From contig NZ_CP106793.1 in NCBI RefSeq assembly GCF_025642135.1, forward strand, positions 3,269,001-3,333,000: a DNA stretch of 64,000 nucleotides, given 5' to 3'. Below are positions 63,776 through 64,000 of the stretch, in pieces. Both the position numbers and the translations under genes were made by a program. Position 1 is the first letter of the stretch, and each line of letters begins with the position of its first letter. Under the pieces are notes generated by a model. That model was not told where the DNA came from and did not search any database. It was given only the letters and a program-made list of their open reading frames with translations. This DNA comes from Streptomyces cynarae (GTDB lineage Bacteria; Actinomycetota; Actinomycetes; Streptomycetales; Streptomycetaceae).

Positions 63776-63942
63776 CCGGCCATTATCGGGGGCGGCGCGG
63801 AGGGCGGCTCACCGAGGACGGGGGGCCCTGCTCGGCGACCCGGTCGGCTCACCGGCCCTCGCCGGCCCGGGCGGCGTTCGATCCGAGGTGGTGACGGAGG
63901 ATCGCCGACGGTTGCCGGGGCGGTCCCGGCCCGGTAAGGCGC
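63776..63942. other. Intergenic region, no feature seen
   Basis: The 167 GC-rich bases upstream of the spermidine-synthase-like gene should contain its promoter, but nothing specific stands out. Confidence 0.4.
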
Positions 63943-64000
63943 TCATCGACAGTTGTCGGCGGCCTCGATCATGCGGGCCGCCTCCCCGAGGGCCGCGCGC
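63943..64000 (-). CDS. C-terminal end of an unidentified gene (cut by window edge)
   Basis: A minus-strand frame open at the edge reads RAALGEAARMIEAADNCR and stops at TGA (63943-63945). Codon use fits coding sequence. There is too little to name it. Confidence 0.4.
   Translation of the reverse strand, partial: RAALGEAARMIEAADNCR

Noticed and set aside
1..64000. CRISPR arrays, prophage, integrase/attachment sites, rRNA operons
   Set aside because: I saw no regularly spaced repeats, no phage structural or integrase genes, no duplicated tRNA-His 3' end nearby and no rRNA sequence.

Overview
The window is chromosomal DNA of a Streptomyces. The GC content is very high with almost all codons ending in G or C, there are Tat and lipobox signals, the desferrioxamine genes desEF-desABCD sit under two iron boxes, and adpA carries a TTA codon and is followed by oligoribonuclease. 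The gene order from the leucine/acyl-CoA block through des, hexA, glmS, adpA-orn and the ceb-bglC block matches, as far as I remember it, one conserved stretch of the S. coelicolor core chromosome. I see no prophage, no insertion sequence with a transposase, no CRISPR and no secondary-metabolite megasynthase.

Layout. 1-2.3 kb: an EPSP-synthase-like gene cut by the window edge, a DMT exporter and a divergent LysR regulator. 2.3-13 kb: envelope and secreted functions (GH3 N-acetylhexosaminidase, a lipoprotein, a small secreted protein, a fused double ABC exporter, a beta-lactamase-fold hydrolase, a GT39/ArnT-type membrane glycosyltransferase). 13-19 kb: a sodium symporter - agmatinase-like ureohydrolase - TPP enzyme operon facing a PucR-type regulator. 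19.4-22.4 kb: a putative phosphatase, thioesterase TesB and an acyl-CoA dehydrogenase. 22.4-28.9 kb: a TetR regulator divergent from an acyl-CoA carboxylase / HMG-CoA lyase / acyl-CoA dehydrogenase operon (leucine and branched acyl-CoA catabolism). 29-36.3 kb: the desferrioxamine uptake (desEF) and synthesis (desABCD) genes. 36.3-44.4 kb: N-acetylhexosaminidase hexA with a DasR-like site, a DUF4429/SHOCT protein, a purple acid phosphatase, glmS, a GPR1/FUN34/YaaH transporter and a universal stress protein. 44.7-47.6 kb: a small membrane protein, adpA, orn and tRNA-His. 47.7-51.4 kb: a DUF4037 protein, an L,D-transpeptidase-like lipoprotein, an F420-type oxidoreductase with an HxlR regulator, and a GNAT enzyme. 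51.4-57.7 kb: the cellobiose/cello-oligosaccharide system (LacI regulator, ABC importer, GH1 beta-glucosidase) with two CebR-type operators. 57.8-64 kb: a membrane protein, a CBM2-GH18 chitinase, a two-component system, a proline/serine-rich anchored protein followed by a 187-bp inverted-repeat mini-element, a spermidine-synthase-like protein, and the end of another gene.

Two themes link the genes. One is breakdown and import of chitin and cellulose fragments and amino-sugar metabolism (GH3, GH20, GH18, GlmS, Ceb, BglC). The other is developmental and nutrient control (AdpA, iron boxes, a DasR-like site, CebR boxes, a possible PHO box).

Four otherwise well-conserved genes (the EPSP-synthase-like gene, hexA, cebF and the histidine kinase) each need exactly one extra G or C to restore the frame. 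Three of these lie in homopolymer runs. This looks more like base-calling error in the source sequence than real gene loss, and I annotate the genes as full-length with that warning. The long open frames opposite real genes are GC-bias shadows and are left out. I found no convincing wholly new system. The best leads are the ureohydrolase/TPP operon, a 48-codon ORF with coding-like base composition downstream of acdH, the mini-element, and the nested operator/ribosome-binding site/start codon at bglC.
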